Shown piece by piece: positions 52,904 to 62,421 of a stretch of 64,000 bases of DNA. The position numbers and the translations under genes are program-made. Source of the stretch: Gluconobacter sp. Gdi. Lineage in GTDB: Bacteria; Pseudomonadota; Alphaproteobacteria; Acetobacterales; Acetobacteraceae. The stretch is taken from assembly GCF_014132155.1 (NCBI RefSeq), contig NZ_BLJQ01000001.1:372001-436000 (forward strand). The letters are read 5' to 3'. The notes beneath the pieces were generated by a model that saw nothing but the letters and a program-made list of their open reading frames with translations, was not told the DNA's origin and did not search any database. Numbering within the stretch: the first letter of the stretch is position 1; each line of letters begins with the position of its first letter.

Positions 52904-53878
52904 ATGCGCCAATTCCTAGATTTCGAGAAGTCGGTCGCCGAACTCGAGACCAAAATCGACGAACTCCGCCAGATGGGCAGCCAGGAGAAGGACTCCGGCA
53001 CCAGCGGCATCAACATCGATGACGAGGTTGCCCGTCTTTCTGACAAGGCGGACAAACAGCTTCGTGCAACCTATGCAAAGCTTACGCCATTGCAGAAGGT
53101 GCAGGTTGCCCGTCACGCCCAGCGCCCTAAGGCTCTGGACTATGTTCGTCTCCTGACAACAGACTTTACGCCGCTGGCCGGAGATCGTGCTTTCGGAGAC
53201 GACAAGGCCATGATTGGTGGTCTTGCCCGATTCCGTGGTGAGCCGGTTGTCGTGGTTGGGACGGAGCGTGGTCACGACACGGAAACGCGTCTGCTTCATA
53301 ATTTTGGCATGGCCCGCCCGGAAGGATATCGGAAGGCACAGCGCCTTGTGGAAATGGCCGGCCGTTTCGGGCTGCCGATTCTGAGCTTCATCGATACAGC
53401 TGGAGCGTGGCCGGGTATCGACGCCGAAGCGCGCGGCCAGGCCGAGGCTATCGCGCGCTCAATCGATATCTGCCTCAAGGCTCCTGTCCCTCTGATCGCA
53501 ACCGTGATTGGTGAGGGTGGTTCCGGTGGTGCGATTGCTATCGGCGCGGGTGATCGTGTGCTGATGCTTGAGAACTCGATCTATTCCGTTATTTCGCCTG
53601 AGGCCGCAGCGTCCATTCTTTGGCGTGATCCGAAGCTGGCTCCGGCCGCTGCTGAAGCCCTGAAGCTGACAGCGCAGGATCTTCTGGGGCTTGGTCTGAT
53701 TGACCGGATCATTCCTGAGCCCATCGGTGGGGCGCAGCGCCTTCCGGATGACGCCGTGCACGCGGTGGGTAATGTGATTGCCGAAGAGCTGCTGGAACTC
53801 CAGAAGCTGACAGGTCCGGCTCTCGTTCAGAAGCGGCGGGACAAGTTCCTGGCTATGACCCGAGGGTCTCTGAACTGA
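52904..53878 (+). CDS. accA: Acetyl-CoA carboxylase carboxyltransferase subunit alpha
   Basis: AccA with AccD transfers the carboxyl group from biotin to acetyl-CoA, the first step of fatty-acid synthesis. The 324-residue protein has the usual N-terminal coiled-coil (LDFEKSVAELETKIDELRQM), then the crotonase-like fold with RGHDTETRLLHNFGM, FIDTAGAWPGIDAEARGQAEAIA and GEGGSGGAIAIG. ATG 52904 is chosen; an in-frame GTG at 52883 is possible. It follows xerD after 60 bp and is ended by a strong terminator. Confidence 0.95.
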   Translation: MRQFLDFEKSVAELETKIDELRQMGSQEKDSGTSGINIDDEVARLSDKADKQLRATYAKLTPLQKVQVARHAQRPKALDYVRLLTTDFTPLAGDRAFGDDKAMIGGLARFRGEPVVVVGTERGHDTETRLLHNFGMARPEGYRKAQRLVEMAGRFGLPILSFIDTAGAWPGIDAEARGQAEAIARSIDICLKAPVPLIATVIGEGGSGGAIAIGAGDRVLMLENSIYSVISPEAAASILWRDPKLAPAAAEALKLTAQDLLGLGLIDRIIPEPIGGAQRLPDDAVHAVGNVIAEELLELQKLTGPALVQKRRDKFLAMTRGSLN

Positions 53879-53882
53879 TACG

Positions 53883-53918
53883 AAAAAACCGCTGCCCTTC
53901 GGAGCAGCGGTTTTTTTT
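53883..53918 (+). terminator. Intrinsic terminator after accA
   Basis: CCGCTGC (53889-53895) pairs with GCAGCGG (53904-53910) around CCTTCGGA, with A and T runs on the two sides extending the stem. It also faces the converging CinA-type gene. Confidence 0.94.
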
Positions 53919-53923
53919 GGTCT

Positions 53924-54688
53924 TTACGCCTTGTGAGGCGGATCTCCGCTGATCGGATCGCGCCCATGCGCCATGATCAGATCATGCAGGAGAGAGCCCG
54001 CATTCTTAACTGCTGACGCATCGTATCCTTTGGCGACCAGAGCTGTCCCCGTCGTGCCGTTCGTCAGGCCATACGGATATGACCCAAGATCAATTTTCGG
54101 GAACTGTTCCTGCAAATGGCGCAGATCGTCCGCGAAGTCCCCCTCCTTCAATCCCGCCGCATGCCAGCTTACGGACGTCAGGGGTGGGCCTTTTTCCATC
54201 TTGGGAACTAACGTTTCCACCATGGAGGCGAAAATGGACGGGACTCCGGCCATGACGTGCACGTTGCCAATGCTGAAGCCGGGCGCCGCCGATATAGCGT
54301 TTTCGATGGGGGTTGCGCCTTCCGGGAGCATGGCCATGCGCTGGCGGGCAGCGTTGAACTTTTCTTTCCCCATAATGGCTTCAAGCTTCTGGAATGTCGG
54401 CTCGTGACGCAGCAGCGGAACGTCCATGGCTTTGGCGATACATTCAGCCGTGATGTCGTCATGGGTAGGGCCGATGCCGCCGCATGTGAAAATTACGTCG
54501 AATCGCTCCCGACATTCTGTGACGGTTCGGATGATGTGGTCTTCGATGTCTGGAATGACACGGACTTCGAGAAGCCGGATACCCTGGGCATTCAGCGCAC
54601 GCGCCAGAACCTGTGTGTTGGCGTCCTGAGTGCGACCGGAAAGAATTTCGTTGCCTATGACGAGCAGGCAGGCGTTTTTTTGAAGCAT
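53924..54688 (-). CDS. CinA-type molybdopterin-binding domain protein
   Basis: This 254-residue protein consists of the COG1058 domain shared by MoaB/Mog and CinA. CLLVIGNEILSGRTQDANTQVLARAL starts it, FTCGGIGPTHDDITAECIAKAM is the substrate loop, and AAPGFSIGNVHVMAGVPSIF follows. It lacks the C-terminal nicotinamide-nucleotide amidase (PncC) half of full CinA. Stand-alone members of this group have been linked to ADP-ribose pyrophosphatase activity in some species. ATG 54688 with AGGA 9 bp upstream is taken rather than a frame reaching 54841. It is divergent from the SMP-30 gene. Confidence 0.88.
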   Translation of the reverse strand: MLQKNACLLVIGNEILSGRTQDANTQVLARALNAQGIRLLEVRVIPDIEDHIIRTVTECRERFDVIFTCGGIGPTHDDITAECIAKAMDVPLLRHEPTFQKLEAIMGKEKFNAARQRMAMLPEGATPIENAISAAPGFSIGNVHVMAGVPSIFASMVETLVPKMEKGPPLTSVSWHAAGLKEGDFADDLRHLQEQFPKIDLGSYPYGLTNGTTGTALVAKGYDASAVKNAGSLLHDLIMAHGRDPISGDPPHKA

Positions 54689-54789
54689 GAGTCTCGTCCT
54701 GATAGTCTGGTGGACCAAACGTAGCGCGTTGTGCTGCGTTGTCGAGCAGGGTCGGACGTCTGGCCATGCCCATTTCAAACAGGACACCC

Positions 54790-55683
54790 ATGAGCACTCT
54801 GAAGCACCATCTCCCTGAATGTATTCTCGATCTGCGTGCAACGCTGGGTGAGGGACCCGTCTGGAGTGAGGCTGAAAAGTCGCTTTATTTCGTCGATATC
54901 ATTGCCGCCAAGGTTCATCGCTTTACGCCGGAAACAGGCGATCACAAGACATGGGATGCTCCGGACCGTCTGGGTTTCCTGCTTCCTGTTGCCAACGGCA
55001 CTTTTCTTGCAGGCCTTCGTGATGGGCTGCATGGTTTTGATCCAGAAAGCGGTGACTTTGAAGCAGGTCCGGAAATTGAGCCCGAGCGGCCGGACAATCG
55101 TCTGAATGACGGTTGTGTGGATCCGTTAGGTCGTGTGTGGTTTGGTACAATGGATGATGGCGAAGAGGAACCGACGGGCTCCATCTATCGTGTGGTTCAT
55201 ACGGAAGACGGTCTTGAAATCACGCACCATAACGAGGGGTATATTGTCTCGAATGGTCCGGCTGTCTCGCCATGCGGGCGTGTCCTGTATGTTTGCCATA
55301 GCCCGAAACAGACGATCTATGCCTTCGATGTTGATGAGAACGGAGATCTCTCGAACGAGCGCGTTTTTGCCACGCTGACGAAGGGCTATCCGGATGGAAT
55401 CGTGACGGATAGTGAAGGCAATCTGTGGTGTGGCACCTGGGGAGGCGGCCGCGTCGCGCGTTTTCGTCCCGACGGCACAGAACTCCCGTCCATTGATATG
55501 CCGGTGACGAACGTGACGAAGGTCGCGTTTGGTGGGGATGATCTCAAGACGGTCTTTGTGACAACGGCGCGCAAAGGTCTGGATGACGATGTTCTTGCCA
55601 AGGAGCCGCAGGCCGGATCGCTGTTTGCGTTTCGCACCGATATTGCCGGTGTGCCGCAGAATCAGTTTCAGCTGAACGATTAA
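54790..55683 (+). CDS. SMP-30/gluconolactonase family protein
   Basis: This 297-residue six-bladed beta-propeller is of the SMP-30/regucalcin/gluconolactonase family. LGEGPVWSEAEKSLYFVDI has the metal-binding Glu, RPNRLNDG-like RPDNRLNDGCVDPLGRVWFGTMD has the Asn/Asp ligands, and GPAVSPCGRVLYVCHS and YPDGIVTDSEGNLWCGTWGG follow. It probably hydrolyses an aldonolactone such as gluconolactone made by sugar oxidation. No signal peptide is seen, so the reaction is cytoplasmic. ATG 54790 has AGGA 5 bp before it. An inverted-repeat terminator follows. Confidence 0.9.
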   Translation: MSTLKHHLPECILDLRATLGEGPVWSEAEKSLYFVDIIAAKVHRFTPETGDHKTWDAPDRLGFLLPVANGTFLAGLRDGLHGFDPESGDFEAGPEIEPERPDNRLNDGCVDPLGRVWFGTMDDGEEEPTGSIYRVVHTEDGLEITHHNEGYIVSNGPAVSPCGRVLYVCHSPKQTIYAFDVDENGDLSNERVFATLTKGYPDGIVTDSEGNLWCGTWGGGRVARFRPDGTELPSIDMPVTNVTKVAFGGDDLKTVFVTTARKGLDDDVLAKEPQAGSLFAFRTDIAGVPQNQFQLND

Positions 55684-55694
55684 TCCCCAACGGG

Positions 55695-55728
55695 CAGCCG
55701 GAATGATTAAAGCGGTTCCGGCTGTTTA
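55695..55728. terminator. Dyad terminator between the lactonase and GNAT-Nudix genes
   Basis: CAGCCGGAA (55695-55703) pairs perfectly with TTCCGGCTG (55716-55724), followed by TTTA. It is shared by two converging genes. Confidence 0.75.
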
Positions 55729-56739
55729 TCCCAGAAGTTCCTGAAGGAGTGGGATGAGTGGTAGATCCGGATCTGGCATTGGATATTTTGCCAGATCGGC
55801 TGCCTCCACCCACGCCAGTGCCTGCCCTTCCCGTGGGGCAGGAACGCCGCGCCACCGCCGCACAACATACAGTGGCATCAGAAGATGAAACGGGCCTGCA
55901 TTTTCACTGACGAAAGTGAAAGGGGCGAGGCAGGCTCCTGTCAGGTCGACATCCAGCTCCTCTTTCATTTCCCGGATGAGGGCCTGTTCCGGTGTCTCGT
56001 CCCGCTCGACCTTTCCGCCAGGAAATTCCCAAAGTCCAGCCAGACGTTTCCCTTCGGGGCGGCGGGCGAGAAGAATACGCCCCTGCGCATCCAGCAGAGC
56101 TGCTGCGACGACCAGAAGAGTCCGTGGTTTGCGTGTTGGTGCGGGAGTAGACGGTTGATCTTCCAGTGCAGCCGGAGAAGCCGTTTCAACGGGGTCCGGT
56201 ATGTCGAGTTGAAGGAAGGTTGACCGCGCCAATTCGTGCACAATGATGGGACATTCGGCCCCACGTGACACAAAGCGACGGCTTGAACGACCAGTTTCTC
56301 GAAAGCCAAGTTTGCGGAGGACGGCGGAGGATGCGGGGTTATCAACCGCGACGTCTGCCGTGAGCTTCTCAAGCTTGAGCACCTGAATGGCCCATTCCGT
56401 GACACGCCGGGCCGCAGATGTTGTCATGCCCTGTCCCCATGTGGCGGGGGACGCCCAGTAACCTAGAGAAGCAGAACGCTTGTCGTCCGACAGGACCAGC
56501 CCGACAGCTCCCAGAAGGATGCCGTCGCGCGTGATGGCAAAATGGTGAGCGATTCCCCGGGAACTGTCCTCCAGCGTGGAGGCAATCCATTTCTCAGCAA
56601 GGTCACGCGGGTAAGGGAAGGGAAGACGACTGAGCATGCGGACCACGCTCCAGTCGTTCACGAGGCGATGGACGGCTGGCGCGTCTTCCGGGCGAAGGGG
56701 ACGTAAAAGAAAATCCCCCGCTTTCAGTTCAGGTGTCAT
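55726..56739 (-). CDS. GNAT acetyltransferase fused to a Nudix (MutT-like) hydrolase
   Basis: This 337-residue protein has an N-terminal RimJ/L-type GNAT domain (residues 8-165). [20 protein letters not shown] starts it, [20 protein letters not shown] is the acetyl-CoA loop, and [13 protein letters not shown] follows. After a Pro/Thr linker comes a Nudix domain from about residue 205: [21 protein letters not shown] and the Nudix box [22 protein letters not shown]. This half resembles 8-oxo-dGTP diphosphatase. The box ends LDV rather than LGV, a mild change. Its ATG overlaps the Rieske stop by 4 bp, so both genes are co-translated. Confidence 0.9.
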   Translation of the reverse strand: MTPELKAGDFLLRPLRPEDAPAVHRLVNDWSVVRMLSRLPFPYPRDLAEKWIASTLEDSSRGIAHHFAITRDGILLGAVGLVLSDDKRSASLGYWASPATWGQGMTTSAARRVTEWAIQVLKLEKLTADVAVDNPASSAVLRKLGFRETGRSSRRFVSRGAECPIIVHELARSTFLQLDIPDPVETASPAALEDQPSTPAPTRKPRTLLVVAAALLDAQGRILLARRPEGKRLAGLWEFPGGKVERDETPEQALIREMKEELDVDLTGACLAPFTFVSENAGPFHLLMPLYVVRRWRGVPAPREGQALAWVEAADLAKYPMPDPDLPLIPLLQELLG

Positions 56740-57848
56740 GTCGGCCTTGTTGTATCCTGCTCCTCAGGAACACCGCAACGTGCCAACAGTCGGCGCAGCG
56801 TATTGATGACAGGGAAAACTTCCTGATTGTGGTCTCCGCCCAGTTCGTTCCAGGCAGCCTGCTCGAGTTCCACGATATCACGGTCTTCCTTAAAGATCCG
56901 TTCCGTAAAGGCGACAAGGAAAGGCCATGCCATATCCAGCACAACGCCGACTTTCGGTTTGCGCACTGAGAGGAGGCCGAAAACGCGACAGGTTTTCTCT
57001 TCTGCATCCTGCGGCACGTAGACGATCCACAGATCCATGACGGGCGGTTCGTCACCCGTGGCGATCCTCAGGGTTTGATAAGGATACTCTGTCCGGATCG
57101 TCATGACGTCGCGGTGAGCGTAGCGCTCGCTGGCGTCCCGACGTTCACCGAAGATCAGCGCTTCGCCCCAGGGTTGCTTGCCGCTTGTCCGTGCGAAGCT
57201 GTAGCGGGCCTCTACGAGGGTGGGCTCATCCTTGCCACCAAGGAAGCGGGGCTTCATCTGGCCCATCTGCTTCATGTGCATGAACTGATGGTTCATATCC
57301 ATCAGGTTCTCATGCATGAAACTGTAATGGCAGGCGACTTTTTTGCCGAAACGGCGCGTCTTGTACGCTGGATCACGAACTGAGCCGAGCGCAGGGAAGG
57401 GCGTGGTTTCTGCTTTTCCCGGATCACCTGGGAAAATGAAGATCAGGCCGCCTTCTTCCCGACAGGGATAGGTTCGCACACCGTTCGGAAGCTTGTTCTT
57501 CCCAAGATAGGGGACGTCAATGCACCGACCGGAGCGGCCATAGGCCCAGCCATGATAGCAGCACTGTACCGCTTCACCACTCACACGGCCAAGGCTGAGA
57601 GGAACCTGACGGTGTGCGCAACGGTCTTCCAGAGCAAACACACTGCCGTCCAGAGGGCGAACGAGCGCAATTGGCTGGCCAGCGTAGCGCGTGCCTATGG
57701 TTTTCCCACTTTTTAGCTCATGAGACCACGCGACAGGATACCAGTAGTCCGGGTTGGAACGGATACGACGCAGGTCCGCATTGTGTCCTTGGGGTTCTGG
57801 AGAGACGCTGCTGACAATATCAGCTTCTTCTAAGGTACTCTGCGACAT
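56736..57848 (-). CDS. Rieske [2Fe-2S] oxygenase, VanA/ring-hydroxylase-like
   Basis: This 370-residue protein has an N-terminal Rieske domain. [17 protein letters not shown] starts it, [13 protein letters not shown] supplies Cys-x-His, and CYHGWAYG supplies Cys-x-x-His. A catalytic domain follows in which [13 protein letters not shown] carries the mononuclear-iron His residues. It would need a separate reductase, none of which is adjacent. The substrate could be an aromatic, a sterol-like or a hopanoid compound; the sequence does not decide. I start at ATG 57848 ([10 protein letters not shown]); an upstream in-frame ATG at 57890 would add 14 residues. Its stop overlaps the GNAT-Nudix start. 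Confidence 0.87.
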   Translation of the reverse strand: MSQSTLEEADIVSSVSPEPQGHNADLRRIRSNPDYWYPVAWSHELKSGKTIGTRYAGQPIALVRPLDGSVFALEDRCAHRQVPLSLGRVSGEAVQCCYHGWAYGRSGRCIDVPYLGKNKLPNGVRTYPCREEGGLIFIFPGDPGKAETTPFPALGSVRDPAYKTRRFGKKVACHYSFMHENLMDMNHQFMHMKQMGQMKPRFLGGKDEPTLVEARYSFARTSGKQPWGEALIFGERRDASERYAHRDVMTIRTEYPYQTLRIATGDEPPVMDLWIVYVPQDAEEKTCRVFGLLSVRKPKVGVVLDMAWPFLVAFTERIFKEDRDIVELEQAAWNELGGDHNQEVFPVINTLRRLLARCGVPEEQDTTRPT

Positions 57849-58108
57849 GGATATCCCGATCCTGAGTAAAGACGGGCCTTCAAAAGGCATGTTTTCTAAA
57901 CGAGCCTAACAGGCAAAGGGTTCTCGCAGGAAGGGGGCAGGATGTATCAAGGGAAGTCGCGTCATTTGAGCAACATGAGGCGGGAAAAGCACAGACTAGA
58001 TGTCATGGAAACATCATCCCGGGGATCAGAGGCTTTGCCTATGAGTATTGCTTGGCTAGGACACCGCTTCCTTTCTTCTTACCCTTAGTTCCCGGAGTAT
58101 TGGCCTCA

Positions 58109-60523
58109 GTGCGCACCAAACCCCTGCTTCTGTCTTCCATTGCACTGTTGGCTATTCAATCGCAGGCACACGCTGCTGAGACGACAAAGCAGGTTGCGCC
58201 GGGTCATCGGCATGCGCCATCCCGTCATGGCGTGACGACACCGGTAGCACCCTCGAAGGTGCCTGCTCAGAAAACAGCTGTTCCAGCGAAGCACCCACAG
58301 CGGACAAATCTGGAATCCCGGTCGACAGAAAGCGTTTCGGTCACGGCGCGCCAGTTGACCGGTCGCGATGCGGAACAGGCTGTTTCGAAAGCCGTCATGC
58401 GACAGTTTGTGCCGGGAACCAGTCCTTACCGCATGCTGGACCGGATGCCGGGGGTCAGCTTCACGTCCACGGATCCATTCGGAATCGACAGCTTTGGCGC
58501 CAATCTTTACGTCCGCGGGTTCTTCATGAATCAGATGGGTGTGACGGTTGATGGCGTGCCTCTGAATGATCAGACCTATCAGTCTGTGAGTGGCATGAGC
58601 CTCGCCTCGGCCATTATCCCGGATGATATCCAGTCCATGCGGATGTCTCAGGGTGCGGGGTCCGTCGAGCTACCATCCACAAACACGCTAGGTGGAACAA
58701 TCCAGATTGGCTCGTCTGATCCGAACGACAAGCGTGGTGGCAAGATCAGTCAGTCTTTCGGCAGCTATAATTCTTATCGCACCTATGTTCGGCTGGATTC
58801 CGGCAAGCTGAACAGCTCTGGCACGAAGTTCTACACGTCCTATGCCCGTACCGACGAGGGCATGTGGATGGGCAGTGGTGACCAGTTCATGCAGCAGGTT
58901 GATGCCAAGCTCGTACAGCCCATCGGGCAGCGCAGCCGCATGTCTGCCTTCTTTAACTGGTCCAGCCTTGCTCAGTGGAACTACCCGGATACGTCCGTTG
59001 GGATTTTGAAGAATCTTGGATGGCGGACGCCGCATCTCTATCCGAATTATGGTCTGGCCTACGGCATTGCAAAAGGCACGGCAGCGCTTCCGGCTGGGTA
59101 TGGTGGCGTGCCGGGTATCGATGGCTCCGAAATCGCTATGTATGATGGTGGTCAGGCTGAAACCAACTACATGGGTGGCCTGCACTTCGATCTGGCTCTC
59201 ACGGATAACCTGACCTGGAACACAACGGTCTACGGTCACAGCCAGACCGGCTATTACAGCTACACGGACTCCGAAGACCCATCCCCAAATGGTGCGCCGT
59301 TTTCAGAAGAAGTCTGGCAGAACCGTCAGGAGCGCTACGGTCTTGATACGAGCCTTCGCTACAAGTGGGGACGCCACACGATCGAGGGCGGTGTCTGGTA
59401 CGAGAACAACAACCAGCAGGCGGGCCTGTTCAATTACCAGCAGCCGTTGCTGGGGGAGGGCGCGCCGCTCAAGGCTGTTGGTCCGTATGATGTTTACGGT
59501 CGTGCTTTTCTGCAGGGTTACAATTTCGACTGGACGACGAATGTCATGCAGTTTCACCTTCAGGACAGCATCCGCCTGACCGAAGGTTTGACGCTGCATG
59601 CCGGATTTAAATCCATGGTGGCAACGACAGCGGGCGGCGCAAACTACAACAACGCTGACTGGACCGGCTCGGATGAACTGCCGAATGGCTCGCTAACGGC
59701 GTCTCAGGCCTTCCTGCCGCATCTGAATTTGGACTGGCACATCAACAACCACCATGAGCTGTATGTGGATGTGGCCGAGAATATGCGCGCCTATGAGGTC
59801 TCGGCCTATGGCGTGGCGAACTCGGTTTATTCGGTTGAAGATCAGGCGACCTTTCAGGCGCAGAAAAAGTCCCTCGAGCCTTCCAAAGCCTGGGTCTATC
59901 TAGGCGGATACCGCTACACGTCCAAGTATCTCCAGGCGAATGCGACCGTTTATCATGCCAGCCTGATCCATCCGATCCTTGCGGCGGCTGTTGGGTCCCT
60001 GACCAATCCGGTGTCTCAGGTAATCGACTTCGGTCATATTTCCATGACGGGTGCCAATGGCGATATCACGTTGACGCCGATTGAAGGTCTGAGCATCAGC
60101 AACAACCTGAGCTACAACAAGGGGACCTACGACCGGGACGTCGATACGGCGGGTGGTTTCTACGCGCTGGCGGGCAAGAATATCGTCAATTACCCGGCGT
60201 GGATGTACAAAACGTCCGTCTCATACACCTGGAAGGGTGCGACGGCGCATTTCGACGCCAACTACTATAGCCGCCGCTACTACAGCTTCATGAATGATAC
60301 GTCTGTGGGCGGCTACTGGCTGGCGAATGCCGGGATGCAGTACCGCTTCGGCAAGCTGAGTGTGCTGAAAGACGTCACGGCGAGCTTCAACGTCTATAAT
60401 CTGTTCAACACGAAATACATCGCCATGATGGGCCAGAACGATAATCCTGCGACGGGCGATTATCAGTCCATGGAACGCGGAGCCGTTCGTGAGTTCTTTG
60501 GAACGGTCAGCGCATCGTTCTAA
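58109..60523 (+). CDS. TonB-dependent outer-membrane receptor
   Basis: This is an 804-residue receptor with signal peptide (LLLSSIALLAIQSQAHA), a His/Pro-rich spacer, a plug domain (about 65-210; VDGVPLNDQTYQ and STNTLGGTIQIG), and a barrel ending GTVSASF with the proper terminal Phe. The GTG at 58109 has GGAG 11 bp upstream; an upstream TTG at 58052 would add a poor N-terminus. It is similar in layout to the receptor at 15333. The ligand is unknown; a weak PHO-like pair upstream is not convincing. It is a single-gene unit with its own terminator. Confidence 0.9.
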   Translation: MRTKPLLLSSIALLAIQSQAHAAETTKQVAPGHRHAPSRHGVTTPVAPSKVPAQKTAVPAKHPQRTNLESRSTESVSVTARQLTGRDAEQAVSKAVMRQFVPGTSPYRMLDRMPGVSFTSTDPFGIDSFGANLYVRGFFMNQMGVTVDGVPLNDQTYQSVSGMSLASAIIPDDIQSMRMSQGAGSVELPSTNTLGGTIQIGSSDPNDKRGGKISQSFGSYNSYRTYVRLDSGKLNSSGTKFYTSYARTDEGMWMGSGDQFMQQVDAKLVQPIGQRSRMSAFFNWSSLAQWNYPDTSVGILKNLGWRTPHLYPNYGLAYGIAKGTAALPAGYGGVPGIDGSEIAMYDGGQAETNYMGGLHFDLALTDNLTWNTTVYGHSQTGYYSYTDSEDPSPNGAPFSEEVWQNRQERYGLDTSLRYKWGRHTIEGGVWYENNNQQAGLFNYQQPLLGEGAPLKAVGPYDVYGRAFLQGYNFDWTTNVMQFHLQDSIRLTEGLTLHAGFKSMVATTAGGANYNNADWTGSDELPNGSLTASQAFLPHLNLDWHINNHHELYVDVAENMRAYEVSAYGVANSVYSVEDQATFQAQKKSLEPSKAWVYLGGYRYTSKYLQANATVYHASLIHPILAAAVGSLTNPVSQVIDFGHISMTGANGDITLTPIEGLSISNNLSYNKGTYDRDVDTAGGFYALAGKNIVNYPAWMYKTSVSYTWKGATAHFDANYYSRRYYSFMNDTSVGGYWLANAGMQYRFGKLSVLKDVTASFNVYNLFNTKYIAMMGQNDNPATGDYQSMERGAVREFFGTVSASF

Positions 60524-60535
60524 GTATGTTCAGAG

Positions 60536-60565
60536 GCTGGGAGACACAGATCTCCCAGCTTTTTT
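60536..60565 (+). terminator. Intrinsic terminator after the third TonB receptor
   Basis: GCTGGGAGA (60536-60544) pairs perfectly with TCTCCCAGC (60551-60559) around CACAGA, followed by TTTTTT. The last bases overlap the stop codon of the converging beta-lactamase gene. Confidence 0.95.
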
Positions 60566-61451
60566 AATGCCGCCGTAGCCAGTTGGGGTCTGTTGCACGA
60601 TGAGCGATATCGGCAAACCAGCCCTCTTTCTCTGATTGAGGAATGGAATATCCTGCTGCATAGGCGGCTACGAGAACGGGCTTGCCTGTAGGAGGAAGCA
60701 GGATCGCCACATCGCCGGACGCTGCCCGTTCCACAGCTGGATTGTAGCCGGGCTTAACCGTCCATGTTCCGGTCTTGTGACCGATGCGCCATCCTTCTCT
60801 CAATCCGGCAGGCATACGTTTTGGACCGGTTGTGGTGGCCAGGAGCCATTTGAGAAGCTGAGCCTGAGAGGCCGAACTCAAATTATTGCCATAGAGCGTG
60901 TTCTGAAGGTTCGAGACCATGGCGCGTGGCGTGGTGGTGTCTCGCAGATCCCCCATCGGAACACGGTTCAGCGCCGTTTCATAACGATCCACTCTTGTCA
61001 CTGGGTCATGATGATCGCGCAGCCAGTGTGTGAGGGCCGCCGGGCCGCCAAGCCTCTTCAGAAGGAGGTTTGCGGCGGTGCTGTCGCTCAGTGAAACCGT
61101 TGCAGCGCAAAGCTCTCCAACAGACAGACTGGCGTGCGCTGTTTTTGAAGCCGCGAGAGCGTCTTTGACCGCCGGGGACGCGGCAATGAGATCCTTGCGG
61201 CTGAAGGCAATTTCTCGACCCAGGTGTTCACGGCCATAGTCCGTTCGTGACAAGGTGGCGGCAGTCAGCAGCCATTTGAATGTCGAGCACATGGGCAGGT
61301 GCATGTCTGGGTTTTCACCGAGTGTTCTGTTCGTTTCCAGATCCAGTGCCCACCATCCGGATTGCTCCTGCTCGCGGGGTTCTGCTGACGCAATGTGTGG
61401 GAACGTAGTGAAGGCGCAGGTGGCCCCTGCGAGAAAAGAACGGCGTTTCAT
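60564..61451 (-). CDS. Class A beta-lactamase, Tat-exported
   Basis: This 295-residue serine beta-lactamase hydrolyses penicillins and possibly cephalosporins. The signal MKRRSFLAG has a twin-arginine motif. Active-site motifs are CSTFK (nucleophile at residue 56 and Lys 59; Ambler 70/73), SDS at residues 122-124 where SDN is usual, RYETALN (Glu 158, Asn 162; Ambler 166/170), and HKTGT (Lys 226). All catalytic residues are present; the Asn-to-Ser change may alter the spectrum. It overlaps the DUF815 stop by 4 bp and is expressed after it. There is no AmpR-like regulator nearby. Confidence 0.93.
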   Translation of the reverse strand: MKRRSFLAGATCAFTTFPHIASAEPREQEQSGWWALDLETNRTLGENPDMHLPMCSTFKWLLTAATLSRTDYGREHLGREIAFSRKDLIAASPAVKDALAASKTAHASLSVGELCAATVSLSDSTAANLLLKRLGGPAALTHWLRDHHDPVTRVDRYETALNRVPMGDLRDTTTPRAMVSNLQNTLYGNNLSSASQAQLLKWLLATTTGPKRMPAGLREGWRIGHKTGTWTVKPGYNPAVERAASGDVAILLPPTGKPVLVAAYAAGYSIPQSEKEGWFADIAHRATDPNWLRRH

Positions 61452-62317
61452 GAGTTTGGAATGCCGAGGTCTGCGCTCAGGTCATCAATGAACTGCGCCG
61501 CGACACGTCCAGAACGACTGCCACGCGTGAGAGCCCACTGAAGCGCTTTGCGGCGAAGGTCTTCTGGCGAAACGGGAAGCTTGCGGGCTGCGGCATAGGT
61601 CTGAACGATATCCAGATATTCGTCCTGGCTGGCACCATACAGGCCGATCCAGAGACCAAAACGGTCTGACAGGGAGACTTTTTCTTCAATAGCCTCCGAT
61701 GGATTAATGGCGCTTCCGGTTTCGTTCTCGATCATGTCACGCGGCATAAGATGGCGGCGGTTCGAGGTTGCATAGACCAGAACATTGTCCGGACGTCCGC
61801 CGATACCGCCATCCAGAACGGATTTGAGAGACTTGTAGTCGGCGTCCTGGCTTTCGAACGACAGATCATCGCAGAAGAGGATGCAGCGGCGATCGGTTGT
61901 GCGAAGAACGGCCAGAAGTTTCGGCAGGGTGGAAAGCTCGTCACGCTGGATTTCGATGAGCGCGAGCGTCGGCTGTCCCTTGGCGCGCTGCTCGGCGTTC
62001 ACTGTGGCAATCGCAGCCTTCACCAGCGAGGATTTGCCCATGCCGCGAGCGCCCCAGAGCATCACGTTATTGGCCGTGAAGCCTTCTGCGAAATGACGTG
62101 TGTTCGTCATGACCTGTGAAATCTGTCGCTCAATCCCCCGAAGCAGTGAAAGGGTAACGCCGGAAACCTTCTCAACTGGAGCAAGCGTTCCCATCGCGGC
62201 CTGCCAGATAAAGGCATCATGGTGCTTCAGAATATCAGCACTTGGCGGTTTGGGGCTCATGCGTTCGAGGCTGTCTGCAATACGTTCAAGGACGTTGAGC
62301 AGGGCGTGATCGGTCAT
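61448..62317 (-). CDS. DUF815 AAA+ ATPase
   Basis: This 289-residue protein is a DUF815 (COG2607) P-loop ATPase. Walker A is GARGMGKSSLVKAAIATVN, Walker B is RCILFCDDLSFE, and the sensor/second region is NVLVYATSNRRHLMP, with a lid near DRFGLWIGLYG. No signal peptide or membrane segment is seen. Its function is unknown; DUF815 proteins are widespread in alphaproteobacteria. ATG 62317 leaves a normal divergent promoter gap to yajC; a longer GTG frame to 62404 would leave only 17 bp. The beta-lactamase is translationally coupled downstream. Confidence 0.88.
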   Translation of the reverse strand: MTDHALLNVLERIADSLERMSPKPPSADILKHHDAFIWQAAMGTLAPVEKVSGVTLSLLRGIERQISQVMTNTRHFAEGFTANNVMLWGARGMGKSSLVKAAIATVNAEQRAKGQPTLALIEIQRDELSTLPKLLAVLRTTDRRCILFCDDLSFESQDADYKSLKSVLDGGIGGRPDNVLVYATSNRRHLMPRDMIENETGSAINPSEAIEEKVSLSDRFGLWIGLYGASQDEYLDIVQTYAAARKLPVSPEDLRRKALQWALTRGSRSGRVAAQFIDDLSADLGIPNS

Positions 62318-62421
62318 GGAATTCGCTTTGTGCCAGTGATGAAGGAAGCGCCCGTCCTTGACGGGGAAACTCCGGACGATATGGTCCCCGCACGTTTCAC
62401 TCAAGACTGGACCAATATTCC

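Noticed and set aside
58000-58017. PHO-like pair ATGTCAT and ACATCAT, 11 bp apart, upstream of the third TonB receptor
   Set aside because: Only the first half matches the consensus well; there are no further repeats, unlike the array at 17769-17819.
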